From NCBI RefSeq assembly GCF_036967215.1, contig NZ_CP146016.1, positions 958,501-1,022,500 of the forward strand: 64,000 bases of DNA, given 5' to 3'. Made by a program: the position numbers and the translations under genes. Numbering within the stretch: the stretch's first letter is position 1; each line of letters starts with the position of its first letter. Of the stretch, positions 1 through 8,135 are shown piece after piece. The notes beneath the pieces were generated by a model. The model saw only the letters and a list, made by a program, of their open reading frames with translations, was not told the DNA's origin and made no database searches. The stretch is from Sulfolobus tengchongensis (GTDB taxonomy: Archaea > Thermoproteota > Thermoprotei_A > Sulfolobales > Sulfolobaceae).

Positions 1-471
1 CAATAATCCCTCTAACGAGAAGGCTTTTGAATAATCTGCAGGGTTTAATGAGGAATCCAGTAAGTAAAATGTGGGTTCAAATGAGACTTGCAACGTATAA
101 CCTACTTCTCTTAACTTCTCTATTGCCTTATTAAGTATTGATCTACTGCAAAAAGGGTAAGGGGAACCATCAGGTTGCGTAAGAAATGATAGCACTCGAG
201 CCGTTCTTTCTAAATATGGTATTACCACAAACGTATTTAAATCTGGTAAGGCGATAATGTCTTCATATTTTGATTTTATTGGTCTATCCTTATAATCCAT
301 TAATGATAGGGATTCAGGATAATCAACTCCTTTATTGTTATTTATAATATTTTCAAATTCAGCCCTTCTTAATGACCTACCTTTAGTATTTCCTAATATA
401 TCTATAAATTCGACTCTTACATAATCTACTTTTCCAGATTTTAAAGCATCAAATATATTCTCTTTTGACAC
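1..471 (-). CDS. Glutamine synthetase-like protein (N-terminal part, cut by window edge)
   Basis: The first 157 codons are visible; the rest lies beyond position 1. The frame starts at GTG 471, just after an in-frame TGA, with a weak GAG-type ribosome site. It reads as the N-terminal beta-grasp domain of glutamine synthetase ([17 protein letters not shown] at about residues 18-34). The start of the catalytic domain follows ([15 protein letters not shown] near residues 122-136). The family normally makes glutamine from glutamate, ammonia and ATP. Oddity: the metal-binding E-P-E motif reads F-E-P-T-F here, so one conserved glutamate is Thr. It may therefore be a GS-like gamma-glutamyl ligase or an inactive paralogue. 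It lies 50 nt downstream of the Trm5-family gene on the same strand. Confidence 0.85.
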   Translation of the reverse strand, partial: MSKENIFDALKSGKVDYVRVEFIDILGNTKGRSLRRAEFENIINNNKGVDYPESLSLMDYKDRPIKSKYEDIIALPDLNTFVVIPYLERTARVLSFLTQPDGSPYPFCSRSILNKAIEKLREVGYTLQVSFEPTFYLLDSSLNPADYSKAFSLEGLL

Positions 472-521
472 TTTATCTCATTACCCATTTGTAACATCAT
501 TTAATAAATGTTATAATACCA

Positions 522-1310
522 TCAATTTACCCTTATATCAACAACTACATGGTATTTATGAGGATTAACACTCCTAACTATTCTACCAAAATAAGCCCCC
601 TTGTATTTGTTCATAGCAATTCTAATGGGATCTTCTCCCTTATTTACATCAATCTCAGCATAAAGATGAATAATACCTCCTTTCTTTATTTTTTGTAGTG
701 CAACTTCATACGCTTCATCATCTAATTCGGGTAAAGGAGCTATTATTCTGTCTGCATCCTCAAGATCATATATTCTCTTAAAAGCGTCCCCATAAACTGG
801 AATTACTTCGTATGCTCTATTAAGCTCTATATTAACCATCATGTAATAGTACGCATAAGGATTAACATCTATTGAATACACCATTTTAGGCTTACCTAAA
901 ACTGCAGAAAGTATTGAAAACGGGCCAAAGCCAGAAAACATATTTATTATTACTTCTCCTTTCCTGACTTGCCTAGCTACTCTTAAATGCTCATATGACA
1001 ACTTTTCAGAGAAGAATACCTTGGTGAAATCCAATAGATACTTACAACCATGCTCCTTATATATTGTCTCACTTCTTCTTTCACCAGCTAAATGAACATA
1101 GGTAGATAATCTATAAGTACCAGATACGTCTCTATATCTTCCCCATACTGACTTTATGTAAGGTAGACCTAAAAGTAATTTATTTGCTATTTCTATAAGA
1201 TCTTCTGGTTTCTTATTAAATGGAATTCCAATTATCGCTATATCTCCTACAATCTCAATCCTTTTCCAAATGTCTCGCTGGTTTAACCATTCTTTTATCG
1301 ACATCTTCAA
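522..1310 (-). CDS. trm5: Trm5/Taw2-family tRNA methyltransferase
   Basis: A class I SAM-dependent enzyme of the Trm5 family, which acts on position 37 of tRNA (m1G37 and wyosine derivatives). The SAM-binding loop FSGFGPFSI lies at residues 125-133 and the acidic strand SIDVNP at 146-151. A Trm5-like [14 protein letters not shown] segment precedes them at about 97-110. The motif IV region reads APLPEL (191-196), not the common NLP/NPPY form. At 262 aa it lacks the separate N-terminal D1 domain of longer archaeal Trm5 proteins. Position in the gene order recalls the S. solfataricus Trm5a-like gene, but that is memory only. Its start overlaps the end of the upstream amidohydrolase by 56 nt, implying co-transcription. 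Which product it makes cannot be told from sequence alone. Confidence 0.85.
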   Translation of the reverse strand: MKMSIKEWLNQRDIWKRIEIVGDIAIIGIPFNKKPEDLIEIANKLLLGLPYIKSVWGRYRDVSGTYRLSTYVHLAGERRSETIYKEHGCKYLLDFTKVFFSEKLSYEHLRVARQVRKGEVIINMFSGFGPFSILSAVLGKPKMVYSIDVNPYAYYYMMVNIELNRAYEVIPVYGDAFKRIYDLEDADRIIAPLPELDDEAYEVALQKIKKGGIIHLYAEIDVNKGEDPIRIAMNKYKGAYFGRIVRSVNPHKYHVVVDIRVN

Positions 1311-2406
1311 GCCTCTCCATAGCTTTTTCGATATGCTTTATTCCAACATTCAGTGGAACTCCTCCGTCTAATACTGCTTCCCCATTTACAAGCACCGTTT
1401 CGGGAGTAGAAAGGTTAAATATTATTGATTCGTATGGGCTATCATAGTCTAACGGAAAAGCTGGAGGTTCTCTAACTTCGAACACAACTAGATCAGCGAC
1501 TTTTCCGTTCTCAATAGCTCCTCTATCATTATATTTTAACTGTGTATAACCCCATATTGTCATTGCATAAAGCGATTCTTCAGGCGTCAGAATAAGCCTA
1601 GTTAAACTAGTTGACACCTCATGTCTAATATCAAATGTTGGTGAGAGGTCTATGGATATTGATGGTTTATATTGGCTTAGGGGGAATTGTGAGATCTCAT
1701 AAGATGGTGTTAGCGCTAAATGAAATCCCTTTTGTTTTATGATATCCAAATCTTTCCTTGCTCCACCTCCTAATCCTATTATGTTCACGGCATTACCGCT
1801 AATATTCTCTAAGCTGACAAATCTCTCTAAGAGAATTGGAAGATTGTACTGCTCAGAGATTTCAAAAACCTCCTTAGAATATGTGTCACTACATAAGCGT
1901 AAAATTACCCTATTTTCATTCTTATTTGACCATCTGTTATATAACGTGGTGAACTCTCTCTCCCAATCTTCTTTAGAATCTGGGCAATCAACACCAACAG
2001 CTAATACTGGTTTTAATCCAACTTCTGAAACTGCCCTTGCTATCATATCTAAATTAGGCCCTGACGTCACAACTGTAGTGACTCCGGTTTTTACTAGATG
2101 ATATGCACCCATGAGAGAGAAGTAATAAATATCATTAGGTGAGAGTGTTGACATTAACTGGAACGCATTAGCCTTCCCGGAGAATATCCGATATCTAAAA
2201 GGATATAAATATAGAAATGAATGTGTAGTAACAAAAGCCGGTGCGACTACTCTGTTTTCTCCCCCTATTACGTATTCTGCATAGTCATAATCTTCCGGTT
2301 GTTCCTTTGATATAACCTTTATTTGCCCCTCATCGATACCAATGTACACATTACGCAGAGGCTTAGGTGCCCCTAAAACTAAACCTGCCTTTATTAAAAC
2401 TTTCAT
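1255..2406 (-). CDS. Amidohydrolase-fold protein lacking the usual metal ligands
   Basis: About 383 aa with the layout of the TRZ/ATZ chlorohydrolase branch of amidohydrolases. An N-terminal beta sandwich ([10 protein letters not shown]), a TIM-barrel core, and a C-terminal segment ending [15 protein letters not shown] are all typical of the family. Active relatives carry H-x-H after the first strand (P-G-F-V-N-T-H-x-H). Here the segment reads [10 protein letters not shown], so the second His is lost, and the later barrel His ligands are not apparent. A hydrolase reaction is therefore doubtful. An in-frame GTG at 2430 is also possible. I prefer ATG 2406 because the family usually begins with this MKVLIKAG strand and an AT-rich TATA-like stretch sits about 30 nt upstream. 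Probably the first gene of a unit with the Trm5-family and GS-like genes. Confidence 0.8.
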   Translation of the reverse strand: MKVLIKAGLVLGAPKPLRNVYIGIDEGQIKVISKEQPEDYDYAEYVIGGENRVVAPAFVTTHSFLYLYPFRYRIFSGKANAFQLMSTLSPNDIYYFSLMGAYHLVKTGVTTVVTSGPNLDMIARAVSEVGLKPVLAVGVDCPDSKEDWEREFTTLYNRWSNKNENRVILRLCSDTYSKEVFEISEQYNLPILLERFVSLENISGNAVNIIGLGGGARKDLDIIKQKGFHLALTPSYEISQFPLSQYKPSISIDLSPTFDIRHEVSTSLTRLILTPEESLYAMTIWGYTQLKYNDRGAIENGKVADLVVFEVREPPAFPLDYDSPYESIIFNLSTPETVLVNGEAVLDGGVPLNVGIKHIEKAMERLEDVDKRMVKPARHLEKD

Positions 2407-2451
2407 TGCTCTTGAAAGACTATTAAACACGATGTTAATTAAAGTTATTTA

Positions 2452-3279
2452 ATGTACGCAGACTTAATTGAAAACGAGATATCTCAAAATTATAGGGTAA
2501 ATGTAGATATAAAGTTAGATAAAGCATATATTACGGGAGCGGGAGACTCTTACGCAGTAGCCCTCACTATAGAGGGAAAAAGTAACGGTAGATTTATGGC
2601 TTTAGATCCATTTGAGGGGTATTCCTATGAAAATCTGGAACATCCTTTAGTAATAGTTTCCGTTTCAGGTAGACCAAAATCGAATATATTGCTCGCAAAT
2701 AAATTTAAAGGAAAGACGAAGATATATGTAATAACTTCAAATGAAGAATCAGAATTAGCTAAACTGGCAGATTACGTAATTCTCATCCCTTATAAACCCA
2801 CTAGACCACTACCTGGTACATTATCGTTTCTAATGAGTTTAAGTGCAGTGTACTCACTAGCGGGAGAAAAGGAGGATGAGGTTACGAAAGTTGATAGCCT
2901 ATTAGAATTGACTAATAATCCATTTTTTATAGGATATAAAGAAAGTTATGGAATAGCATATTATGCTAAGCTTAAATTTGCAGAAATTTTTGGCTATAGT
3001 ACCAACAGTGAAAGATTTGAGCAATTCTGTCACTCGCCGATTTTTATGACACAGAATAGGCAAATTGTTATTTTTAGAACGGGTAACGAAAGGGAACTTG
3101 AACTAATTAGAAATATAGATTATACCGACGTTCAATTCACAAGTTGCAATGGGGCATTTTGTAACACAATCGTCTTAATAAAGTCGATAATCAGCAAAAT
3201 GAGGAAGGAAAAGTGGGATAAGATTTACTTTCTAGAGAATAAAAAAATATTAAACGTTAGTTCTAAGATGATATATTGA
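2452..3279 (+). CDS. SIS-domain sugar isomerase-like protein
   Basis: A 275-aa protein resembling the sugar isomerase (SIS) fold used by phosphosugar isomerases and glucosamine-6-phosphate synthase/deaminase relatives. Supporting segments are YITGAGDSYAVA near residue 26, VIVSVSGRPKSN (the Ser-rich sugar-phosphate loop) near 66, and IYVITSNEESELAKLADYVI near 90. The second half is less conserved and has the Cys-rich run QFTSCNGAFCNT. The ATG lies 21 nt from the GTG of the divergent amidohydrolase, so it is probably leaderless. It heads a tight co-directional run ending at the TRASH gene. The substrate is unknown. Confidence 0.7.
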   Translation: MYADLIENEISQNYRVNVDIKLDKAYITGAGDSYAVALTIEGKSNGRFMALDPFEGYSYENLEHPLVIVSVSGRPKSNILLANKFKGKTKIYVITSNEESELAKLADYVILIPYKPTRPLPGTLSFLMSLSAVYSLAGEKEDEVTKVDSLLELTNNPFFIGYKESYGIAYYAKLKFAEIFGYSTNSERFEQFCHSPIFMTQNRQIVIFRTGNERELELIRNIDYTDVQFTSCNGAFCNTIVLIKSIISKMRKEKWDKIYFLENKKILNVSSKMIY

Positions 3280-3285
3280 TTAAAA

Positions 3286-3525
3286 ATGGAGGAACTAGAC
3301 TTAACTAAAGCAGGGACAGGATGTGGTGCGGATTCGCCAGCTATAAGGTTATTAAGATTTTGGTTAGAGGTAGGAGGAAATAAGGAAGTTAAGGTAATTG
3401 CAATTAAGGGATCACAAGAATCGCAAGTAGAAATGTGGCTAAATATGATGAGTGAGAAAGGTGTCAAGCTAATAAATAAGATTGATGAAAAAGATAAAAT
3501 AGTGTATACGATATTTTTACCTTGA
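3286..3525 (+). CDS. TusA/SirA-like small protein
   Basis: A 79-aa protein with the length and pattern of TusA-type sulfur carriers. It begins with a strand (ELDLTKAGTGCG), followed by a helix with a Pro (DSPAIRLLRFWLEV), a strand (VKVIAIKG), a helix (QVEMWLNMMSEKGVKLI) and a final strand (DKIVYTIFLP). TusA proteins carry a catalytic Cys in a C-P-x-P motif. Here there is a single Cys in TGCGADSPA, slightly displaced, so sulfur transfer is possible but unproven. It starts 6 nt after the SIS gene and overlaps the next gene by one base. Confidence 0.6.
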   Translation: MEELDLTKAGTGCGADSPAIRLLRFWLEVGGNKEVKVIAIKGSQESQVEMWLNMMSEKGVKLINKIDEKDKIVYTIFLP

Positions 3526-4112
3526 TGGACTTAACGCAACTCGCTAAATATATTGGTTTTTCTTTACTAGTAGTCTCGGTTGTAGTTTACGTATTCGTAG
3601 ATCCAGTAGATAGACTACTCTCATATCAAGGTCCGATACTTTCCGGGGGCGTATTAGGATGGTATGTGTTAATCTCTAATACGCCAAGGGATAAATTTAT
3701 TGAAAATGAAGGGGAAAAAATTCCAGTTGTGTCGCTAATATTGAGGAAACGAGCCATAATATTTTTGATAACTGGAATTTTATTGATCGTACCATGGCTA
3801 TTGCCACAAGTATATACAGTAGTACTGAAACTTCAGCTACTGTTCGTTTTCTCATTTGCCAGCGAATTCGTTGGCGGTTTTATAATAGGTTACATAATAC
3901 CCTCTCTTAAGTTCACGGAAAAACTCTTGTTATTTAGCTTAGGATTTGCAGGTGATACCATATATTTACTATTATTATACCTAGCTTCTAATATATTTAA
4001 TATACCTTCTCAACTATTGCTTAATTCGGTAATAATCCTTGTTTATGGCATAAAATTCCCAGAAGGCGTATTATTTGCAATTTATATTTTCAGAAAAGTA
4101 GGAGGAATTTAA
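3525..4112 (+). CDS. Integral membrane protein of unknown function
   Basis: About 195 aa with five to six hydrophobic segments (for example [16 protein letters not shown] near residue 10, [16 protein letters not shown] near 75, [22 protein letters not shown] near 135, and a C-terminal one). No family motif is recognised. ATG 3525 shares its A with the TGA of the preceding gene; TTG 3522 is an in-frame alternative. The stop overlaps the cobA start by one base, so translation of the two is coupled. The context suggests a role alongside tetrapyrrole or sulfur metabolism, but this is only inference. Confidence 0.7.
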   Translation: MDLTQLAKYIGFSLLVVSVVVYVFVDPVDRLLSYQGPILSGGVLGWYVLISNTPRDKFIENEGEKIPVVSLILRKRAIIFLITGILLIVPWLLPQVYTVVLKLQLLFVFSFASEFVGGFIIGYIIPSLKFTEKLLLFSLGFAGDTIYLLLLYLASNIFNIPSQLLLNSVIILVYGIKFPEGVLFAIYIFRKVGGI

Positions 4113-4840
4113 TGGTTGGTAAAGTTTACTTAGTTGGTGCAGGTCCAGGAGATCCAGAATTGATAACTATTAAAGGACTGAAATTATTACGGGAAGCTGA
4201 CGTAGTAGTTTATGATAGACTTATTCCAAAAGAACTCCTTGATTTATGTAAATCGGATACAGAAAAAATTTACGTTGGCAAGAATATTGGAGATTATGTA
4301 ATACAAAACGAGATCAATGAATTATTGGTAAAAAAGGCTATTGAAAATAAAAAAGTAGTTAGATTAAAAGGAGGAGATCCCTACGTTCTAGGAAGAGGAG
4401 AAGAGGAATGCCTTTATGTAATATCAAAAGGTATAGAATGTGAAGTTGTACCTGGAATAACTAGTGCAATAGCCGTTCCAGCATATGCGGGTATTCCGGT
4501 TACTAGTAGAATCTACTCATCAAGTGGATTTACTGTGATTTCAGGGACCCAGTCTGAGGATAAAGTAATTGATGAAGCCTACATACCTCAAAAGGGAACT
4601 TTAGTAATTCTTATGGGAATTAGAAAAATAGAGGAATTAACTAATATACTGAGGAAAGTAAGAGACGAGAAAGAGCCCGTTGCAGTGATAGAGAATGGTA
4701 CAACTAACAAACAAAGAGTGTTTATAGGAGAATTGAAAGATCTAGTTACCATAGTTAAACAAAACAATGTTACGTCTCCTGCAATTATTGTAATTGGCGA
4801 AGTTGTTAAATTTAGGGAATACTTATGGAAAATTAAGTGA
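4112..4840 (+). CDS. cobA: Uroporphyrinogen-III C-methyltransferase (SUMT)
   Basis: It methylates uroporphyrinogen III twice with SAM to give precorrin-2, the branch point for sirohaem and cobalamin. At 242 aa it is the plain single-domain form without CysG extensions. The signature is clear: [16 protein letters not shown] at residues 4-19, the VVYDRLIP segment, [18 protein letters not shown] near 85-102, and [20 protein letters not shown] near 113-132. A strong ribosome site AGGAGG (4100-4105) lies 6 nt before the ATG, and the start overlaps the stop of the membrane protein by one base. B12 would serve the methylmalonyl-CoA mutase at 11.4 kb, and sirohaem would serve sulfite reductase. Confidence 0.95.
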   Translation: MVGKVYLVGAGPGDPELITIKGLKLLREADVVVYDRLIPKELLDLCKSDTEKIYVGKNIGDYVIQNEINELLVKKAIENKKVVRLKGGDPYVLGRGEEECLYVISKGIECEVVPGITSAIAVPAYAGIPVTSRIYSSSGFTVISGTQSEDKVIDEAYIPQKGTLVILMGIRKIEELTNILRKVRDEKEPVAVIENGTTNKQRVFIGELKDLVTIVKQNNVTSPAIIVIGEVVKFREYLWKIK

Positions 4841-4845
4841 TAAAG

Positions 4846-4980
4846 ATGAAGTGTACAGTGTGTGGAGATGAAATAAGAGGTAAACCTTATACTTTTAGTT
4901 ATAAGGGAAATACCTATTATTTCTGCAGTCCAATGTGCATGGCTGAGTTTAAGAAGAGACCAGAAAAATACATTAAATAA
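4846..4980 (+). CDS. Mini TRASH/YHS metal-binding protein
   Basis: A 44-aa open frame (ATG 4846, TAA 4978-4980) only 5 nt after cobA. It begins [12 protein letters not shown] and continues with [20 protein letters not shown]. The C-x2-C followed by F-C-x3-C and a final helix is the TRASH/YHS zinc- or metal-binding pattern found in copper and heavy-metal handling proteins. The stop of cobA and a GTGAT-type ribosome site sit directly upstream, so it is probably translated as the last gene of the cobA run. Its partner or metal is not known. Confidence 0.8.
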   Translation: MKCTVCGDEIRGKPYTFSYKGNTYYFCSPMCMAEFKKRPEKYIK

Positions 4981-5366
4981 CAAGTTTTCATATTTACGAT
5001 AAAAATAAATTTATTTATCAATCTACACGATTTTTAGCTTGATTCTGTGAACTTCTTCCTTACCGGTAGGCCCAAAAATCGTCCTCGCTGAAAATAAATC
5101 TGACCTATTAAAAATGTTTCAAAAGTCTTAATTATCTTATTTTTGTAAGTTGATTGAATGAAGTACGTTCATGATCCGTATTACCTTAATATTAGTATCG
5201 CCTACTCTTCCATTTTAATATTATCATGTTTTATAATGGTTTAATCTCATTATTTTTAAATAAAAATTAAAAGCAATATTTTTGTAAAATGATTTGGTCT
5301 GCAGTTATGGATGATGTAGACTTTCACTCTCTTAACCTCTATAGGTGTTGAAATTTATGAGCTAAG
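4981..5366. other. Long intergenic region between the TRASH gene and the molybdoenzyme genes
   Basis: Nearly 400 nt without a convincing gene. A less AT-rich patch at about 5040-5100 reads on the minus strand as a 30-codon frame after a stop, with protein-like content (IFGPTGKEEVHRIKLKIV then TAG at 5023-5025). It has no start and could be a gene remnant or chance. The rest is very AT-rich. No tRNA, C/D sRNA or inverted repeat of note was found. The last part carries the promoter of the next gene. Confidence 0.5.
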
Positions 5367-5373
5367 TATATAA
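5367..5373 (+). promoter_or_regulatory. TATA box of the leaderless FAD-subunit gene
   Basis: TATATAA centred 26 nt upstream of the GTG start at 5396, the spacing expected for a leaderless Sulfolobus transcript. It supports GTG 5396 over the ATG at 5394, which is in another frame. Confidence 0.65.
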
Positions 5374-5395
5374 GGGTCTATTAGATAATAAGCAT

Positions 5396-6232
5396 GTGTA
5401 TCCGCCAAAGATTGGTTACGTAATTCCAGATAATGTGAAAGAGGCATTGGAGTTTCTGGAAAAGCATGATGATGCCAAACCTCTAGCTGGAGGACATAGC
5501 TTAGTACCAATGTTAAAACTTAGAATATTAAGACCATCATACCTAGTAGAAATAAGGAGATTACCAGAGTTAAATTACGTTAAAGTTGAAGGTAATGTAG
5601 TTAAAATAGGTTCAGTAGTAACGCACTATGATATAATGAAGGCAAATATACCATTGTTAAGTGAAACTGCATCAAAAATAGCTGATCCTCAAGTTAGAAA
5701 TATGGGTACGATAGGTGGTAGTATATCTCACCTCGACCCATCTGCAGATTATCCAGCAGCACTAATAGCGATGGATGCTAAAATTAAGATTAGTAGTACA
5801 AGAGGAGAAAGAGTAGAAAACTTCTCGTCTTTCGCTAAAGATATGTTTACGCCAGATCTAAATCAAGGCGAACTAGTAACCGAAATAGAGGTTCCTTTAC
5901 TTAAAGGATATAAATTCTCTTACCAAAAATTGGAAAGAAGAGCGGGAGATTTTGCAATTGTTGGCGTTGCTGTAGCACTAAAAGTTAATGGAGACATCAT
6001 AGAAGATGCTAGAATCGGATTAACTGCTGTGAATAGGACTGCAGTAAGAGCATCAGAGGCAGAAAAAATATTATTGTCAAATAAAATATCAGAAAAATTA
6101 ATTGAAGAAGCTGCTACAAAGGCAATGGATTACGCTAATCCGACCTCAGATATTAGAGGCTCAGCAGAATATAAAAAGAAGATGGTAAAAGTTATGACTA
6201 AGAGAGCAATCTTAACTGCATTAAATAGGTGA
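5396..6232 (+). CDS. cutB: FAD-binding (medium) subunit of a molybdenum hydroxylase
   Basis: A 278-aa flavoprotein subunit of the xanthine dehydrogenase/CO dehydrogenase/aldehyde oxidoreductase family. It passes electrons between the Fe-S subunit and acceptor through FAD. The FAD-binding motifs are AGGHSLVPMLKLR near residues 31-43 and the second Gly-rich site MGTIGGSISHLDPSADYP near 102-119. The C-terminal CO_deh_flav_C domain follows. It starts leaderless at GTG, and the Fe-S subunit follows after 6 nt. Relatives in Sulfolobales include glyceraldehyde oxidoreductase. The substrate is set by the large subunit, which is absent from this window. Confidence 0.92.
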   Translation: MYPPKIGYVIPDNVKEALEFLEKHDDAKPLAGGHSLVPMLKLRILRPSYLVEIRRLPELNYVKVEGNVVKIGSVVTHYDIMKANIPLLSETASKIADPQVRNMGTIGGSISHLDPSADYPAALIAMDAKIKISSTRGERVENFSSFAKDMFTPDLNQGELVTEIEVPLLKGYKFSYQKLERRAGDFAIVGVAVALKVNGDIIEDARIGLTAVNRTAVRASEAEKILLSNKISEKLIEEAATKAMDYANPTSDIRGSAEYKKKMVKVMTKRAILTALNR

Positions 6233-6238
6233 TAGGAA

Positions 6239-6745
6239 ATGAAAATATTTGAAAAAGATCAAAAAGTAAAAATCCACCTAAAAGTAAACGGCCAGGATTA
6301 TGAAGTAGAGACGGAACCAAGAAGGCTATTAGTACACGTACTTAGAGAGTTAGGGTTTACTGGAGTTCATATTGGATGTGATACTAGTAATTGTGGAGCA
6401 TGTACCATAATTATGAATGGAAGGAGCGTTAAATCGTGTACATTATTAGCCGTTGAGGCTGATGGTGCCGATATTCTAACGATCGAGGGATTAGCTAAGG
6501 ATGGCAAACTACATCCGATTCAAGAAGCGTTTTGGGAGAAGCATGGACTACAATGTGGATACTGTACCCCCGGGATGATAATGGAAGCATATTGGTTACT
6601 TAAGGAGAATCCAAATCCCACAGAAGAGGAGATTAGAGAAGGGATCTCAGGTAATTTGTGCAGATGTACTGGCTATCAAAACATAGTTGAAGCAATAAAG
6701 TTTGCATCACAAAAATTAAGGATGGAGATCCCTAAAGCGCATTAA
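6239..6745 (+). CDS. cutC: [2Fe-2S] (small) subunit of a molybdenum hydroxylase
   Basis: A 168-aa protein carrying both [2Fe-2S] clusters of this enzyme family. The plant-ferredoxin-type site is [21 protein letters not shown] near residues 47-67. The four-helix domain has [12 protein letters not shown] near 107-118 and [13 protein letters not shown] near 139-151. All eight cysteines are present, so it should be functional. It follows the FAD subunit with a GGTGATAGGAA ribosome site that overlaps the upstream stop. Its 3' end overlaps the convergent MobA-like gene by 30 nt. Confidence 0.95.
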   Translation: MKIFEKDQKVKIHLKVNGQDYEVETEPRRLLVHVLRELGFTGVHIGCDTSNCGACTIIMNGRSVKSCTLLAVEADGADILTIEGLAKDGKLHPIQEAFWEKHGLQCGYCTPGMIMEAYWLLKENPNPTEEEIREGISGNLCRCTGYQNIVEAIKFASQKLRMEIPKAH

Positions 6746-7285
6746 GTCATCTTTTTTATCTATATCAATTAGTACTCCTTCGCTACACTCTACAAAACAT
6801 AACTCATCCTCTTTCAACTTGTTTAGTATAACTCTAGCTCCAACGTCACCGCTTATTTTTTCCATTTCTTCGAAAAGATATTTTGAAATTAACACTGGAT
6901 TTCCTCTTTTTCCGTTGTGCACTGGAATTACGGCTTTGCATTTAGGCTTAAACCCATCTACTATTTTCTTTACATCCTCTTTTGATACAAACGGCATATC
7001 GGCTAGCGCGATTATAACACCATCATAATTTCTAAAGAATCTTAACCCAAGTTTTATTGATGTGCTCATTCCTTCTCTCCAGAATGGATTATATATGACA
7101 ATTTGATCCGTAAGGAGAGGAATTAGCTCATTAACGTACTTACCTATGACAACTACTTTTTCGAAATTATCATAAATTCTAATCGTTCTTATAATTATGG
7201 GAGTGTCGTCTATTTTGGCGATAAGCTTATTTCCTCCGAATCTTTTTCCCTCTCCCGCCGCAAGAATTAAGACTCCTATATTCAT
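6716..7285 (-). CDS. MobA/MocA-like molybdenum cofactor nucleotidyltransferase
   Basis: A 189-aa nucleotidyltransferase of the MobA/MocA family, which attaches GMP or CMP to molybdopterin. Motifs are [16 protein letters not shown] (residues 6-21) for NTP binding, the metal site ALADMPFVS near 94, and RGNPVLISK and DVGARVIL further on. The L-A-A-G-x-G-x-R-F-G form and the neighbouring hydroxylase subunits favour CTP-using MocA chemistry, since molybdenum hydroxylases use the cytosine dinucleotide cofactor; this is inference. It is convergent with cutC and divergent from the coxG gene, so it has its own promoter. Confidence 0.85.
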   Translation of the reverse strand: MNIGVLILAAGEGKRFGGNKLIAKIDDTPIIIRTIRIYDNFEKVVVIGKYVNELIPLLTDQIVIYNPFWREGMSTSIKLGLRFFRNYDGVIIALADMPFVSKEDVKKIVDGFKPKCKAVIPVHNGKRGNPVLISKYLFEEMEKISGDVGARVILNKLKEDELCFVECSEGVLIDIDKKDDLMRFRDLHP

Positions 7286-7311
7286 ATATACTAGTGTTCC
7301 AACAGTTACTT

Positions 7312-7731
7312 ATGAAATATGAGGGTTCAATTAACATAAACGCATCGAAAGATCAAATTCTCAAATTATTGGATAACCCAGAACAAGTTTCTCAATGTTT
7401 CCCCGGAATTAAAAGTTTTAGTAAGGAAGGTGAAGAGTACAAACTGGTAGGGGTAACTGGAATCGGATTTATAAAAGGAGAATATAAGGCTAACGTAAAA
7501 TTCGATAAGGTAGATGAAAATAAGAGAAAAATTATAGCTAAAGGTTCTGGAATGAACAGCAATGTGGATATAGAGGCAATTGTAGAAGCCTTGGATGGTA
7601 AAATAAATTATTCTGCAGATGTTAAAGTTGCTGGTGTTTTAGCATCAGTAGGAGCCAGATTAATGGGAAGTGCCATAGAGAAAATCGTCAATGACTTATT
7701 CAACTGCATAAAAGAAAAGGTGATCAAATGA
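7312..7731 (+). CDS. coxG: CoxG-family (SRPBCC) protein
   Basis: About 139 aa with the CoxG pattern: an opening strand MKYEGSININASKDQIL, then LLDNPEQVSQCFPGI, GIGFIKGEYKANVKF, and a C-terminal helix. CoxG proteins have a START/SRPBCC fold. In CO dehydrogenase clusters they help maturation or membrane recruitment of the enzyme. I chose ATG 7312 over GTG 7294 because the TATA-like ATATATA (7284-7290) lies about 25 nt upstream of it and family members begin with this strand. It is translation-coupled to the second CoxG-like gene. Confidence 0.85.
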   Translation: MKYEGSININASKDQILKLLDNPEQVSQCFPGIKSFSKEGEEYKLVGVTGIGFIKGEYKANVKFDKVDENKRKIIAKGSGMNSNVDIEAIVEALDGKINYSADVKVAGVLASVGARLMGSAIEKIVNDLFNCIKEKVIK

Positions 7732-8135
7732 CAAAAACTGAGGGAGAAGTTACAGTAAAGGATATTAATAAGGCGAGACAATTTTTTTCAGATTATAAAA
7801 ATCTATTAATTTGTGTACCTGGAGTAAAGGAAATTAATGGAAATAACTTTAAGGCTAATGTTAAATTTTCGTTCTTAACTATAGAAATTAATGGAACTGT
7901 TAAAAAACATGAGATTAACGGAAATAATATAGATACATTGATTGAAATTGAAGGACCTGGTATAATTGCAAGTGTGGATACATTGATTGAAATTATCGGA
8001 AATACGATTAAGTGGAACAGTAATTATGAGGTAAGTGGACCCTTAGCGAATAGTTTGAAAAAACACATCTCCACTCAAGCTGAAGAGTTGTCTAGACAAA
8101 TTATAGAATGTAGCATAAGTAAAATTAACCAATAG
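7728..8135 (+). CDS. Second, divergent CoxG-like (SRPBCC) protein
   Basis: A 135-aa protein overlapping the upstream coxG by 4 nt (ATGA). The pattern is the same but worn: FSDYKNLLICVPGVKEI matches the DPE-x-V-x-x-C-x-PG segment of CoxG, and ANVKFSFLTIEINGTV matches the following strands. It looks like a tandem duplicate that has diverged and may form a heteromer with CoxG. The tail overlaps the convergent GTPase by 11 nt. Confidence 0.7.
   Translation: MTKTEGEVTVKDINKARQFFSDYKNLLICVPGVKEINGNNFKANVKFSFLTIEINGTVKKHEINGNNIDTLIEIEGPGIIASVDTLIEIIGNTIKWNSNYEVSGPLANSLKKHISTQAEELSRQIIECSISKINQ

Noticed and set aside
71-90. TGGGTTCAAAT resembling a tRNA T-loop
   Set aside because: It lies inside the GS-like coding sequence and no acceptor or anticodon arms can be formed.
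1220-1447. Plus-strand frame opposite the Trm5/amidohydrolase junction
   Set aside because: It is antisense to two well-supported genes and has the Ser/Phe-rich content typical of shadow frames.
5040-5110. Possible C/D box sRNA in the intergenic region
   Set aside because: Two CTGA sequences are present but no convincing C box is at the right distance.
5023-5118. Minus-strand 30-codon frame with gene-like content (IFGPTGKEEVHRIKLKIV)
   Set aside because: It has no start codon and is preceded by a stop. I could not assign it to a protein family, so it is only mentioned as a possible remnant.
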